Source: Campylobacterota bacterium | GTDB taxonomy: Bacteria > Campylobacterota > Campylobacteria > Campylobacterales > Sulfurovaceae | Direction: 5' to 3' | DNA length: 19,360 nucleotides | NCBI GenBank assembly: GCA_022600655.1 | Contig: JAHZJZ010000005.1 | Span: 1 to 19,360, forward strand | In this document: positions 5,586 to 12,915 of the stretch, piece by piece | How the letters are laid out: each line of letters opens with the position of its first letter | Numbering within the stretch: position 1 is the stretch's first letter | The notes under the pieces: model-generated | The model's database searches: none | What the model was told of the DNA's origin: nothing | Seen by the model: only the letters and a program-made list of their open reading frames with translations | Made by a program: the position numbers and the translations under genes

Positions 5586-6776
5586 TTGCAAAGCTTATTT
5601 TTAGATAAAGCTTTCTTTATCCTGTATGGGGTTGTCCTTACTGTGGCATACCTCATAGCACTTCCTTTTCTTTTTGTATTGTCTAAATATAAAGAGAAAT
5701 ATACGGTATCTATTCCCGCAAGATTTTTTTTAAAAGATAACCGACCATTAGACCCTAATGGTATTTGGTTTCACTCTTGTAGCTTTGGTGAAGCACGAGC
5801 TATCTATCCACTCTTAGATAATCTTCCAAATGATGACCTTAGATTAAGTAGTACCACACAGACAGGTTATGAGGCAATTGTTCAGAAACAGCCTGAACAG
5901 AGTCGTTATTTACCTTTTGAGCCACTGCTGTCTTTTTGGTTAAAACCTCAAAAGGTCTTGGTCGTGATGGAGGCAGAGTTTTGGTATCTACTTTTTGCAT
6001 TAGCACAAAAGCGAGGAGCTAAAACACTGCTTATTAATGCACGGATGAGTGATCGTTCTTATCCTAAATATAAAAAGATGGCATGGCTCTATCGTCAAAT
6101 CTTTCGATATATAGATGAAGTATATGCCCAAAGTGAGATTGATAAAGAGCGTTTAGAGTCATTAGGTGCTAAAAATGTGCATGTAATTGGGAACATAAAG
6201 TTAGCCAATATTAGTACCTCAACCAAAAAACTCTCTAAGCCTAAAGCACTTTTAGTCTGTGCGGCTAGTACACATGAGGGTGAAGAGGAGCTAATTCTAG
6301 AAGCCTTTGCAGAGCTTAAAAAAGAGCGTTCTGATGCACGGTTGGTAGTGGTTCCAAGACACCCTGAGCGTTTTGAAAAAGTGCGTCAAATGGTCAAAGC
6401 GTTTGCAAAGGAACATCGTTATACTGCACATAACTATTCAGAGAATGAAGCTTTTAATGCTGATATTGTGGTCGCGGATATTTTAGGTGAGCTGGTTAAT
6501 ATTTATGCCATATCTGATATTGTGATTTTAGGTGGAGCATTTGCTAAAGTTGGTGGTCATAATGCAGCTGAAGCAGCACAGTTTGGTTGTAAAATCATAT
6601 CTGGTGAACACTATTTCAATCAAAGAGATATTTTTAGTATGATAGAGGGAATAGCCATAGTAACTGAGTCGAATTTAGCACGAAGATTACAACAATATGC
6701 TCAGTTAAAGCCAACAAAAATAATTCAAAGAACCGATATTAAACCGATATTGGATTCAATAATGAAAGAGATATAA
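5586..6776 (+). CDS. waaA: 3-deoxy-D-manno-octulosonic acid transferase
   Basis: Transfers Kdo from CMP-Kdo to the lipid A precursor at the inner face of the cytoplasmic membrane (also called KdtA). The 396 residues are slightly short of the E. coli 425. Features: an N-terminal membrane anchor (about residues 8-32), the HSCSFGEARA segment with the expected catalytic Glu69, the VVMEAEFW segment, and the C-terminal glycosyltransferase-B half with VVPRHPERF and GGAFAKVGGHNAAEAA. The start is a TTG with AGGA 6 nt upstream; no better ATG lies near. It is 1 nt from the next gene, so coupled. The presence of waaA means a Gram-negative lipopolysaccharide or lipooligosaccharide outer membrane. Confidence 0.94.
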   Translation: MQSLFLDKAFFILYGVVLTVAYLIALPFLFVLSKYKEKYTVSIPARFFLKDNRPLDPNGIWFHSCSFGEARAIYPLLDNLPNDDLRLSSTTQTGYEAIVQKQPEQSRYLPFEPLLSFWLKPQKVLVVMEAEFWYLLFALAQKRGAKTLLINARMSDRSYPKYKKMAWLYRQIFRYIDEVYAQSEIDKERLESLGAKNVHVIGNIKLANISTSTKKLSKPKALLVCAASTHEGEEELILEAFAELKKERSDARLVVVPRHPERFEKVRQMVKAFAKEHRYTAHNYSENEAFNADIVVADILGELVNIYAISDIVILGGAFAKVGGHNAAEAAQFGCKIISGEHYFNQRDIFSMIEGIAIVTESNLARRLQQYAQLKPTKIIQRTDIKPILDSIMKEI

Positions 6777-6777
6777 A

Positions 6778-7518
6778 ATGGAAAAAGCCTATAAACTTTT
6801 GGCAGAACAAGAAGAGATTTCAAACAAAAAAGCCAAAGAGCTGATTGATAGAGGTTTAGTTTATGTTCTTGATAGAAAAGTAAAGATTGCCAGAGCTGAG
6901 ATGCCTGAAGATACACGTTTTAGAGTAGAGAGTATTGATAAAGTCAATATTATCTATCAAGATGAAAATATTGTGGCGATTAATAAACCAGCACTGTTAG
7001 ACTCTTATGAGTTGGCTGATGCGATTGAAGAGGATGAGACAGAGTTAATTCACCGTCTTGACCGTGATACCTCAGGCGTTTTACTTTTAGCAAGAAATGA
7101 AGCCTTTTTAGAAGATGCGATTAAAGCGTTTAAAGAGCGAAAAGTAAAAAAAAGATATGTGGCATGGGTAGAGGGGGTTTTCTTTGAAGAGACCACTATC
7201 GATGCACCAATCGCAACACATAAACAGGGTGGAAAAGCCTTTTCTGAGATTAATGAAAAACGAGGAAAACCAGCAATTACTGTGGTAAGACCTATTGAGA
7301 TACAAGGTAAAAAATCTAAAGTAGAGATAGAGATTATGACAGGAAGAACTCACCAGATTAGGGTTCACCTCTCAAGTATTGGTCATCCTATTGTAGGAGA
7401 TGAACGATACGGTTCCGTGACACGTTCAAAAAGAGTTTTACTTCATGCCAAAGCGATTTCACTTTTGGGGTATGCCTTTGAAGCCAAAGAACCCAAAGAT
7501 ATAGTCAAGTATAAATAA
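6778..7518 (+). CDS. RluA-family RNA pseudouridine synthase
   Basis: Isomerises specific uridines in ribosomal (or transfer) RNA. An S4-like RNA-binding region at about residues 1-45 (ISNKKAKELIDRGLVYV) precedes the catalytic domain; the signature HRLDRDTSG lies at 92-100, with catalytic Asp95, followed by KKRYVAWVEG and GRTHQIRVHL near residue 195. At 246 residues it is shorter than E. coli RluC/RluD (~320), like several Campylobacterota homologues. The target site cannot be told from sequence. It starts 1 nt after the waaA stop and is followed by a small membrane-protein gene with a strong AAGGAGAG site that overlaps its stop codon. Confidence 0.92.
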   Translation: MEKAYKLLAEQEEISNKKAKELIDRGLVYVLDRKVKIARAEMPEDTRFRVESIDKVNIIYQDENIVAINKPALLDSYELADAIEEDETELIHRLDRDTSGVLLLARNEAFLEDAIKAFKERKVKKRYVAWVEGVFFEETTIDAPIATHKQGGKAFSEINEKRGKPAITVVRPIEIQGKKSKVEIEIMTGRTHQIRVHLSSIGHPIVGDERYGSVTRSKRVLLHAKAISLLGYAFEAKEPKDIVKYK

Positions 7519-7528
7519 GGAGAGAGAT

Positions 7529-7666
7529 ATGCCAGAGAATGATAGCCCTTTGTATTACATTTTTTATTTAGTTATTTTGGTGGTATTTTACTTTGTTTTG
7601 AAATCACCTAAGAGTGAGAGTTCCAAGAGAAAGAATCTTGAAGAAGAGGATAAAAGCGATAAATAG
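7529..7666 (+). CDS. Small single-pass membrane protein, 45 residues
   Basis: A short frame between the pseudouridine synthase and ffh, supported by a strong ribosome site (AAGGAGAG, 7517-7524) 4 nt before the ATG. The product has an acidic N-terminus (MPENDS), one hydrophobic span at about residues 8-24 (LYYIFYLVILVVFYFVL), then a highly charged Lys/Ser/Glu tail. It is not recognised as a known family. The shape is like CcoQ/YajC-type or other small accessory membrane proteins, but that is resemblance only. Position immediately before ffh suggests, without proving, a link to membrane targeting. The stop is 57 nt before ffh, which has its own promoter in between. Confidence 0.7.
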   Translation: MPENDSPLYYIFYLVILVVFYFVLKSPKSESSKRKNLEEEDKSDK

Positions 7667-7686
7667 AGCTTTTATGAGCAATTTGA

Positions 7687-7692
7687 TATAAT
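7687..7692 (+). promoter_or_regulatory. -10 box of ffh
   Basis: ATTTGA-TATAAT at 7681-7692, 31 bp before the ffh ATG, fits the Campylobacterota sigma-70 consensus. A second TATAAT nearby (7701-7706) overlaps the ribosome-site region and is less likely. Confidence 0.55.
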
Positions 7693-7723
7693 CGCGACAA
7701 TATAATAAAAAGAGAGTCCATAA

Positions 7724-9067
7724 ATGTTTGATACCCTAACCAGTAGTTTTAAAGGTGCTATAGATAAGATTCGTTTTTATGACGATGAGAAAGCCCTCAA
7801 AAAAGCCTTAACCGAACTTAAAAAGTCACTGCTCAAAGCAGATGTGCATCATAAAGTTGTTAAAGAACTTTTAGCAACCGTAGAGAAAGAGACTAAAGAG
7901 GCTGGAATAGGTAAAGAGAACTTTTTAAAAGCTCTTCAAGCAGATTTAGAGCGTATTTTAACAGCTGAGGGGAACCAAGGGTTTGTCTTTGCATCAAAGC
8001 CCCCAACTGTAGTGTTGATGATAGGTTTACAAGGTTCAGGTAAAACAACCACTACGGGTAAGTTGGCACATTTTTTAAAAGAGCAAAAGAAGAAAAAAGT
8101 TTTAATTGCTGCTGCTGACTTACAGCGTTTGGCTGCGGTTGAACAGCTTAAGCAGATTTGTGAGCAGATAGATGTAACACTTGTAGCAGATGAGAATGCT
8201 ACACCTGAAGCGATAGTCAAAGCGGCATTAGTTAAAGGTGAAAAAGAGCTTTATGATGTGGTTTTAATCGATACAGCTGGACGTTTAGCCATTGATGATG
8301 AGTTAATGGATGAGTTGGCTAATATTAAAAAAGTGGCTAATCCTGATGAACTCTTCTATGTCGCTGATGCCATGACTGGTATGGATGCAGTTAGAACAGC
8401 TCAGACCTTTAAAGAGAAGATTGGTATCTCTGGTGTGGTATTGAGTAAGTTTGATGGTGACTCTAAAGGTGGTGTTGCATTGGGTATTGCTCATCAAGTA
8501 GGAGTTCCTCTACGATTTATCGGTTCAGGTGAGAAGATGCCTGATTTGGAAGCGTTTATTCCTGATAGAATTACTTCAAGACTGATGGGTGCAGGTGACC
8601 TTGAGTCATTGGCAGAAAAAACAGCCAATGTAATTGATGAAAAGAAAGCGAAACAGTTAACTTCAAAAATCAAAAAGGGTAAGTTTAACTTTAACGACTT
8701 TTTAGAGCAGATGGAGTCGATGAAGAAGCTGGGCTCCATGAAATCTATTATGGGGATGATCCCTGGTATGGGAGCCATGGCTAAGCAGATTGGTGATATG
8801 GATTTGGAAAATTCATCAGAAGTAAAGTCTATTAAAGCGATGATTAACTCTATGACTCCAAAAGAGCGTGAGAACCCTGAACTACTTAATAATACAAGAA
8901 AGCGAAGACTCGCAGCTGGTGCAGGGCTGAATCAAGTTCAAGTAAACCGTGTTTTAAAGCAGTTTAAAAATGCAGGTAAAATGGCAAAACAGCTTTCTGG
9001 TAAAGGTGGCATGAAACAGATGCAAGATATGATGAAAAATATGCAAGGTGGGGGAATACCACGATAG
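7724..9067 (+). CDS. ffh: Signal recognition particle protein Ffh
   Basis: GTPase that binds 4.5S RNA and signal sequences and delivers ribosomes to FtsY at the membrane. The 447 residues match the usual ~450. Order of domains: N-domain helical bundle (1-85), G-domain with P-loop GLQGSGKTTTT (101-111), DTAGR (183-187), SKFDGD (241-246, the guanine-specificity loop, with Ser in place of the usual Thr), then the Met-rich M-domain (about 325-447) with GMIPGMG and a Met/Lys/Gln C-terminal tail. The stop TAG is supplied by palindromic copy B, which begins at the last codon. The next genes (rpsP operon) lie 270 bp on and have a separate promoter. Confidence 0.97.
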   Translation: MFDTLTSSFKGAIDKIRFYDDEKALKKALTELKKSLLKADVHHKVVKELLATVEKETKEAGIGKENFLKALQADLERILTAEGNQGFVFASKPPTVVLMIGLQGSGKTTTTGKLAHFLKEQKKKKVLIAAADLQRLAAVEQLKQICEQIDVTLVADENATPEAIVKAALVKGEKELYDVVLIDTAGRLAIDDELMDELANIKKVANPDELFYVADAMTGMDAVRTAQTFKEKIGISGVVLSKFDGDSKGGVALGIAHQVGVPLRFIGSGEKMPDLEAFIPDRITSRLMGAGDLESLAEKTANVIDEKKAKQLTSKIKKGKFNFNDFLEQMESMKKLGSMKSIMGMIPGMGAMAKQIGDMDLENSSEVKSIKAMINSMTPKERENPELLNNTRKRRLAAGAGLNQVQVNRVLKQFKNAGKMAKQLSGKGGMKQMQDMMKNMQGGGIPR

Positions 9068-9157
9068 GGTATAGTCACTGACTGAACCACTAACAATAAG
9101 TATTAATTTGAAAGATATTTTATTTTTTACTTGATGTCGTCAGTGACTACACCCTAC
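9064..9157. repeat. REP/BIME-like palindromic element, copy B (diverged)
   Basis: The left end (ATAGGGTATAGTCACTGACT) and right end (GTAGTGACTACACCCTAC-type, 9136-9157) are inverted relatives of copies A and C, with hairpin loop ACT instead of CCC, a mutated left foot (ATAG instead of GTAG) and mismatches in the stems. The spacer is AT-rich and unrelated to A or C. TAG of the left foot is the ffh stop codon (9065-9067). Confidence 0.7.
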
Positions 9158-9174
9158 ATAAAGCAAAAGTTGGG

Positions 9175-9180
9175 TAAAAT
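9175..9180 (+). promoter_or_regulatory. Likely -10 box of the rpsP operon
   Basis: TAAAAT at 9175-9180 lies just past the right end of palindromic copy B, in AAAAGTTGGG-TAAAAT context. Transcription would start near 9187 and give a ~150-nt leader before rpsP. Confidence 0.45.
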
Positions 9181-9189
9181 TCGCCTTCA

Positions 9190-9320
9190 AAGTGTTGATG
9201 AGTGTTCTCTCATTAAGAACAGTTGTCAGTGCTTATATATAAGCAATCTTCAGTAGATGGCTTTCGCAAATATTGCGTTCTCGGGATTAGTTACCCCAAT
9301 TACTGAAATAAAAATGAATA
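9190..9320 (+). ncRNA. Structured 5' leader of the rpsP operon
   Basis: The leader contains several stems: ATGAG/CTCAT (9198-9202 with 9209-9213), which excludes GTTCT/AGAAC (9204-9208 with 9216-9220); a 16-nt perfect palindrome TGCTTATATATAAGCA (9230-9245); and a long-range 7-bp pairing TTCAGTA/TACTGAA (9249-9255 with 9301-9307) that encloses a CGCAA/TTGCG hairpin (9265-9277). The ribosome site AGAAGGA follows, then the ATG at 9337. Alternative pairings and position suggest an autoregulatory ribosomal-protein leader, binding S16 or another operon product. I do not match it to a known Rfam leader family. Confidence 0.45.
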
Positions 9321-9336
9321 GATAGAAGGAATTAAT

Positions 9337-9564
9337 ATGACAGCAATTAGACTTACAAGAATGGGTAGAAAAAAGAAACCATTTTACAGAATCGTAGTAA
9401 CAGACAGTAGAAAAAGAAGAGATGGTGGTTGGATTGAATCAATCGGATACTACAACCCTGTAGTAGCTGATAAAACACTAAAAGTAGATGAAGAGAGATT
9501 GAACTACTGGATTAGTGTTGGTGCTCAAATGAGTGACAGAGTTAAAAAGATTACAGGAAAATAA
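9337..9564 (+). CDS. rpsP: 30S ribosomal protein S16
   Basis: Early-binding 30S subunit protein at the 16S rRNA 5' domain. The 75 residues carry the family signature at the N-terminus (IRLTRMGRKKKPFYRIVVTDSR) and RDGGWIESIGYYNP. A clear AGAAGGA ribosome site precedes the ATG. It is first gene of the operon rpsP-khpA-rimM-trmD-rplS, with gaps of 3-9 nt throughout. Confidence 0.97.
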   Translation: MTAIRLTRMGRKKKPFYRIVVTDSRKRRDGGWIESIGYYNPVVADKTLKVDEERLNYWISVGAQMSDRVKKITGK

Positions 9565-9570
9565 TCGATT

Positions 9571-9813
9571 ATGGTTACAGAATTCGTCGCTGAATATGCC
9601 AAGCTTTTAGTTAGTCACCCTGAAGATATATCGGTTTCGGTAAAAACACTTGAGGAGAACTATGATGAGATTACCATTACAGCTAATGGTGAAGATGTTG
9701 GTAAACTCATTGGTAAAGAGGGACGAATGATTAACTCTATTAAGACAGTTATCTCTGGTTGTAAAGCCAAAGGTGGTTGTAACTATAGAGTTAATGTAGA
9801 AGCAAAAAAATAG
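9571..9813 (+). CDS. khpA: KH-domain RNA-binding protein KhpA
   Basis: Small (80 residues) single KH-domain protein of the YlqC/KhpA family, found between rpsP and rimM in many bacteria. The KH GxxG loop is IGKEGR (47-52). In Gram-positive bacteria KhpA pairs with KhpB (Jag) to bind RNA and affect cell elongation and division; the role in Campylobacterota is not established. It begins 6 nt after the rpsP stop and ends 3 nt before rimM. Confidence 0.93.
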   Translation: MVTEFVAEYAKLLVSHPEDISVSVKTLEENYDEITITANGEDVGKLIGKEGRMINSIKTVISGCKAKGGCNYRVNVEAKK

Positions 9814-9816
9814 TCT

Positions 9817-10338
9817 ATGAAAAACTTTTTTATAGCACAAGTGGGTAAGACCCATGGACTTCATGGAGATTTAAAGCTCCATCTTCATACAGATTTTCCT
9901 GAACAGTTCAAAGTAGGTTACAGTTTTGAGACAAGCTCAGGTTCTCTTGAAATCTTACGTATTAATCTTGACCGTGGTATTATAGCTTTTAAGGGCTATG
10001 AGGGTGTGGATTATGCTAAAAAACTGACCAATACTAAGATATACGCAACGCTTGAAGAGACCAAAGAGAGATGCCAACTTAAAGAGGGTGAACACTTTTG
10101 GTTTGACCTTGAAGGGTGCGATATTGTAGAGGCTGGTGAGCGACTGGGCAGAGTTTCTGAAATTCAGAGAATGGCTGATGTAAACTACTTTTTTATAGAA
10201 ACAGACAGCAAACTGGTTGAAGCTGGGGCTGCTAAAACTTTTTTGGTTCCTAATATTGACCGTTATGTAGTTGAAGCTGATATTGAGGCTAAAGTTATTA
10301 GAACTAAGGATGCCAAAGAGATACTAGAGGCTAGTTAG
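9817..10338 (+). CDS. rimM: Ribosome maturation factor RimM
   Basis: Assists assembly of the 30S head by binding S19 and acting on the 16S 3' domain. The 173 residues have the usual two parts: the N-terminal RimM barrel (IAQVGKTHGLHGDLKLH at the start) and a C-terminal PRC barrel (from about residue 87, EHFWFDLEGCDIVE..., ending near VPNIDRYVVEADIEAKVI). It starts 3 nt after khpA stops, so it depends on coupling. Confidence 0.95.
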   Translation: MKNFFIAQVGKTHGLHGDLKLHLHTDFPEQFKVGYSFETSSGSLEILRINLDRGIIAFKGYEGVDYAKKLTNTKIYATLEETKERCQLKEGEHFWFDLEGCDIVEAGERLGRVSEIQRMADVNYFFIETDSKLVEAGAAKTFLVPNIDRYVVEADIEAKVIRTKDAKEILEAS

Positions 10339-10347
10339 AACAAACAT

Positions 10348-11055
10348 ATGAAATTCTCTTTTGTAACGCTTTTCCCTAATATTATTGAAGGCTACTTCTC
10401 CGACTCTATTCTCTCTAGAGCCATTTCAAATCATCATATTTCAATTGATTATGTCAACCCTAGGGATTATACGACCAATAAGCATAATAAAGTGGACGAA
10501 CCCATGATAGGGGGTGGAGCAGGGATGCTAATGACACCTCAACCACTTTTTGATACAATAGAAGCGATTAAAAATAGTTCTCCTGATGCCTACGTAGTCA
10601 TAGCTACTCCTGTAGGAAAACCGTTTAAGCAAAATGATGCCAAACGGTTAGCAAAAAAAGAGCATGTGGTTTTTGTATCGGGGCGTTATGAGGGGATGGA
10701 TGAACGTTTTATAGAACAGTGTGCAGATGAGCTGTTTTCTATGGGTGATTTTATCTTAACAGGTGGTGAGTTGCCTTCTATGGTCATGTGTGATGCTATC
10801 GCTAGAAATGTGGATGGAGTACTAGGAAATAGTGACTCATTGAGCATTGAAAGCTTTGAATCTAGTAGTTTGGAAGCACCATCATTCAGTAAACCAAAAA
10901 ATTACAATGAAAGTGAAGTTCCTTCAGAGCTTTTAAAGGGAAATCACGCTAAAATTTCCGACTTAAAAAATGCTATGGCTAAATGTAAAACAAAATACTT
11001 TAGACCAGATATGCATAAAAATCTCCAACTGAGTGAGAGAAAAAAGAAAAGGTAA
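10348..11055 (+). CDS. trmD: tRNA (guanine-37-N1)-methyltransferase
   Basis: SAM-dependent SPOUT enzyme that makes m1G37 in tRNAs reading CNN and some other codons, preventing +1 frameshifts. The 235 residues are of normal length. The trefoil-knot cofactor region is seen in GRYEGMDERF (112-121) and SMGDFILTGGELP (131-143). Arg153 corresponds to the conserved catalytic-region Arg. The usual LLDxPxYTRP motif, whose Asp is the general base in the Haemophilus enzyme, reads SLEAPSFSKP here, so Glu176 takes the Asp position. It sits between rimM and rplS as in most bacteria. Confidence 0.96.
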   Translation: MKFSFVTLFPNIIEGYFSDSILSRAISNHHISIDYVNPRDYTTNKHNKVDEPMIGGGAGMLMTPQPLFDTIEAIKNSSPDAYVVIATPVGKPFKQNDAKRLAKKEHVVFVSGRYEGMDERFIEQCADELFSMGDFILTGGELPSMVMCDAIARNVDGVLGNSDSLSIESFESSSLEAPSFSKPKNYNESEVPSELLKGNHAKISDLKNAMAKCKTKYFRPDMHKNLQLSERKKKR

Positions 11056-11061
11056 GTTACT

Positions 11062-11421
11062 ATGAGAAACAAGTATATTGAAAGTTTTGAACAAGCACAA
11101 CTTGAAAACAAGAGCGTTCCTGAGTTTAGAGCAGGAGACACACTAAGAGTTGCTGTTAGAATTAAAGAGGGTGAAAAAGAGAGAGTACAGAACTTCGAGG
11201 GTGTATGTATTGCACTTAGAGGTCAAGGTACAGGACGAACAATGATGGTTAGAAAAATCGGTGCTAACTCTGTTGGTGTTGAGAGAATTTTCCCACTTTA
11301 CTCTGACAGTATTGAGAGTATTGAAGTACTTAGACGTGGTAGAGTTAGACGTGCTAAGCTATTCTATCTTAGAGAGCTTAAAGGTAAAAAAGCTAGAATT
11401 AAAGAGCTTAGAAGAAAGTAA
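11062..11421 (+). CDS. rplS: 50S ribosomal protein L19
   Basis: Large-subunit protein at the 30S interface. The 119 residues show the family features FRAGDTLRVAVRIKEGEKERVQNFEGVCIA and the basic end RRGRVRRAKLFYLRELKGKKARIKE. It starts 6 nt after trmD and is last of the operon; a hairpin terminator follows 28 nt after its stop. Confidence 0.97.
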   Translation: MRNKYIESFEQAQLENKSVPEFRAGDTLRVAVRIKEGEKERVQNFEGVCIALRGQGTGRTMMVRKIGANSVGVERIFPLYSDSIESIEVLRRGRVRRAKLFYLRELKGKKARIKELRRK

Positions 11422-11448
11422 TTTTCTTTTAGTTCTCCCACTCTTTAC

Positions 11449-11471
11449 AAGAGGGTTTTACCCTCTTTCTT
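11449..11471 (+). terminator. Intrinsic terminator of the rpsP-rplS operon
   Basis: A perfect 8-bp stem AAGAGGGT / ACCCTCTT with TTT loop (11449-11467), followed by TTTCTT. It is the clearest rho-independent terminator in the window. Confidence 0.75.
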
Positions 11472-11506
11472 CCCTAAAATATCATATCAAATCAACATAT
11501 CTATGT

Positions 11507-11512
11507 TATAAT
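11507..11512 (+). promoter_or_regulatory. -10 box for the 11544-12874 gene pair
   Basis: CTATGT-TATAAT is 31 bp upstream of the GTG start, directly after the terminator of the previous operon, in an AT-rich context. Confidence 0.6.
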
Positions 11513-11543
11513 CTTTCTTAATTTTAACTAAGGAAATATCTAC

Positions 11544-12134
11544 GTGTCATTTCTACAAAAGATAGCACAACGACTACTGCTGGTTGTTCAATTTATTCTT
11601 GTTTTTCTTTTTATACTCTTTGAAGAGATTATATGGGAAGGTATAGCCAAGCCCATTTATCAAAAAGTTCAATCATTACGTATTCTCCAAAATTTACAAA
11701 CAAAGATAGAAAAATTTCATAGATATGTAGTATTGGTTCTCTTCAGTATACTACTGCTAGGTGTTGAGGGAGCAGGGTTAGTTGCTGGGGTTTTCTTTGT
11801 TCAGGGTAAAGTTATTTTAGGAACAGTGTTGTATGTTGCTAAAATCCCCATAGCAGCGTTTACTTTTTGGCTCTTTAAAGTGGCAAGAGATAAACTGCTT
11901 AGTTTTAGATGGTTTGCATGGTCATACTACAGACTCATGGAGGGTATTGATTGGCTCCAATCAAGAACCATTTATAAGAGAACTCTTGAGATGCTGTTTA
12001 ACATGAAAGTGAAAACCAAAAAGATATTTAAAGAAATAAAAGAGAAATACTTTGCTAAAGATAGTAGGTTTATCTCAGAGTTAAAGTCCTTCTATAGATA
12101 TATAAAAAATTTTAAAAATAGGAATAATCAGTGA
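11544..12134 (+). CDS. Membrane protein of unknown function
   Basis: Not recognised. 196 residues, GTG start with AAGGAA (11530-11535) 8 nt upstream. Hydrophobic spans lie at about residues 10-30, 60-86 and 90-112. A short positively charged region (KPIYQKVQSLRILQNLQTKIEKFHR) separates the first two. The C-terminal ~70 residues are strongly basic and aromatic (Lys/Arg/Tyr/Phe, e.g. MKVKTKKIFKEIKEKYF), likely cytosolic and possibly binding membrane phospholipid or nucleic acid. Its stop overlaps the start of the exonuclease gene by 4 nt (GTGA), so the two are translationally coupled and probably belong to one function or regulon. Confidence 0.8.
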   Translation: MSFLQKIAQRLLLVVQFILVFLFILFEEIIWEGIAKPIYQKVQSLRILQNLQTKIEKFHRYVVLVLFSILLLGVEGAGLVAGVFFVQGKVILGTVLYVAKIPIAAFTFWLFKVARDKLLSFRWFAWSYYRLMEGIDWLQSRTIYKRTLEMLFNMKVKTKKIFKEIKEKYFAKDSRFISELKSFYRYIKNFKNRNNQ

Positions 12135-12874
12135 TAAAATATGTACTCTTTGATACTGAGACAACAGGTAATCAAGATGAAGATAGAATTATACAGATAG
12201 GTGCTATGGTTATTGATAGCAAGGGAAATGTTGAGGTTTATGATGAACTTTGCTCTTCAGAGATTCCCATAAAAGTAGAAGCGATGGAGGTACATAATAT
12301 TACACCTGAGCTTATAGAGGGAAAAGATAATTTTCAAAGTACCAAATTTTACAGTGATTTAGCCTCTTTAAATAGTGATAAAAACTATCTTATTGCCCAT
12401 AATATCAAGTTTGATTTAGGAATGTTAGTAAAAGAGGGTTTTGAAAACAGTATGAAGCTTATAGATACACTGCGTTGTTCAAAACATCTTTTCCCTGACT
12501 CTGCTTATCATCGTCTGCAATATTTTAGGTATTCGCTTGATTTGTATAAAGAGGAGCAAACAGAGGCAGATAAACATGGCATCGTTATAAAAGCACATGA
12601 TGCTATTGGTGATGTATTGGTGATGAAGTTGTTACTTTCAAAACTGGTGGCTAAAGTTAAAGAGCAGTATGCTGGTGTGAATCCAATGTTAAAACTAGAA
12701 GAGTTAACTCGTACTCCTGTGATTATGAAAACATTTAAATTTGGTAAGTATAAAGGTGAAGAGATTGAAGATATTGCCCGTTCTGATGCTGGATATTTAC
12801 GTTGGATGTTAAAGTCTTTAGAGTTAGATGAAGATTTGAAATATACCTTAGAGAGCGTGTTAGAAAACGTATAG
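12131..12874 (+). CDS. DEDDh 3'-5' exonuclease with ExoX-like C-terminal domain
   Basis: DnaQ-fold nuclease of 247 residues. The catalytic set is complete: Asp8 and Glu10 (FDTETTG), Asp95 (HNIKFD), His156 and Asp161 (H-x4-D, HDAIGD). Residues about 202-245 (FKFGKYKGEEIEDIARSDAGYLRWML) match the small domain found after the nuclease in ExoX-type proteins. It probably degrades DNA in repair; a dedicated polymerase-proofreading role is less likely, given the extra domain. The GTG start overlaps the previous stop (GTGA), with AGGAA upstream. A hairpin shared with the purE-glyQ gap separates it from the convergent mltB-type gene. Confidence 0.88.
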   Translation: MIKYVLFDTETTGNQDEDRIIQIGAMVIDSKGNVEVYDELCSSEIPIKVEAMEVHNITPELIEGKDNFQSTKFYSDLASLNSDKNYLIAHNIKFDLGMLVKEGFENSMKLIDTLRCSKHLFPDSAYHRLQYFRYSLDLYKEEQTEADKHGIVIKAHDAIGDVLVMKLLLSKLVAKVKEQYAGVNPMLKLEELTRTPVIMKTFKFGKYKGEEIEDIARSDAGYLRWMLKSLELDEDLKYTLESVLENV

Positions 12875-12883
12875 TGAGTCGCT

Positions 12884-12907
12884 ATTCCCATCATTTTTGA
12901 TGGGAAT
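12884..12907. repeat. Hairpin repeat, ATTCCCAT family, copy 2
   Basis: A perfect 10-bp stem ATTCCCATCA / TGATGGGAAT with TTTT loop lies between the stops of the exonuclease (plus) and the mltB-type gene (minus). Minus-strand CTATACATTCCCAT matches CTACACATTCCCAT of the copy at 2991-3018. Located between convergent genes, it can act as a bidirectional terminator. Confidence 0.6.
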
Positions 12908-12915
12908 GTATAGCT

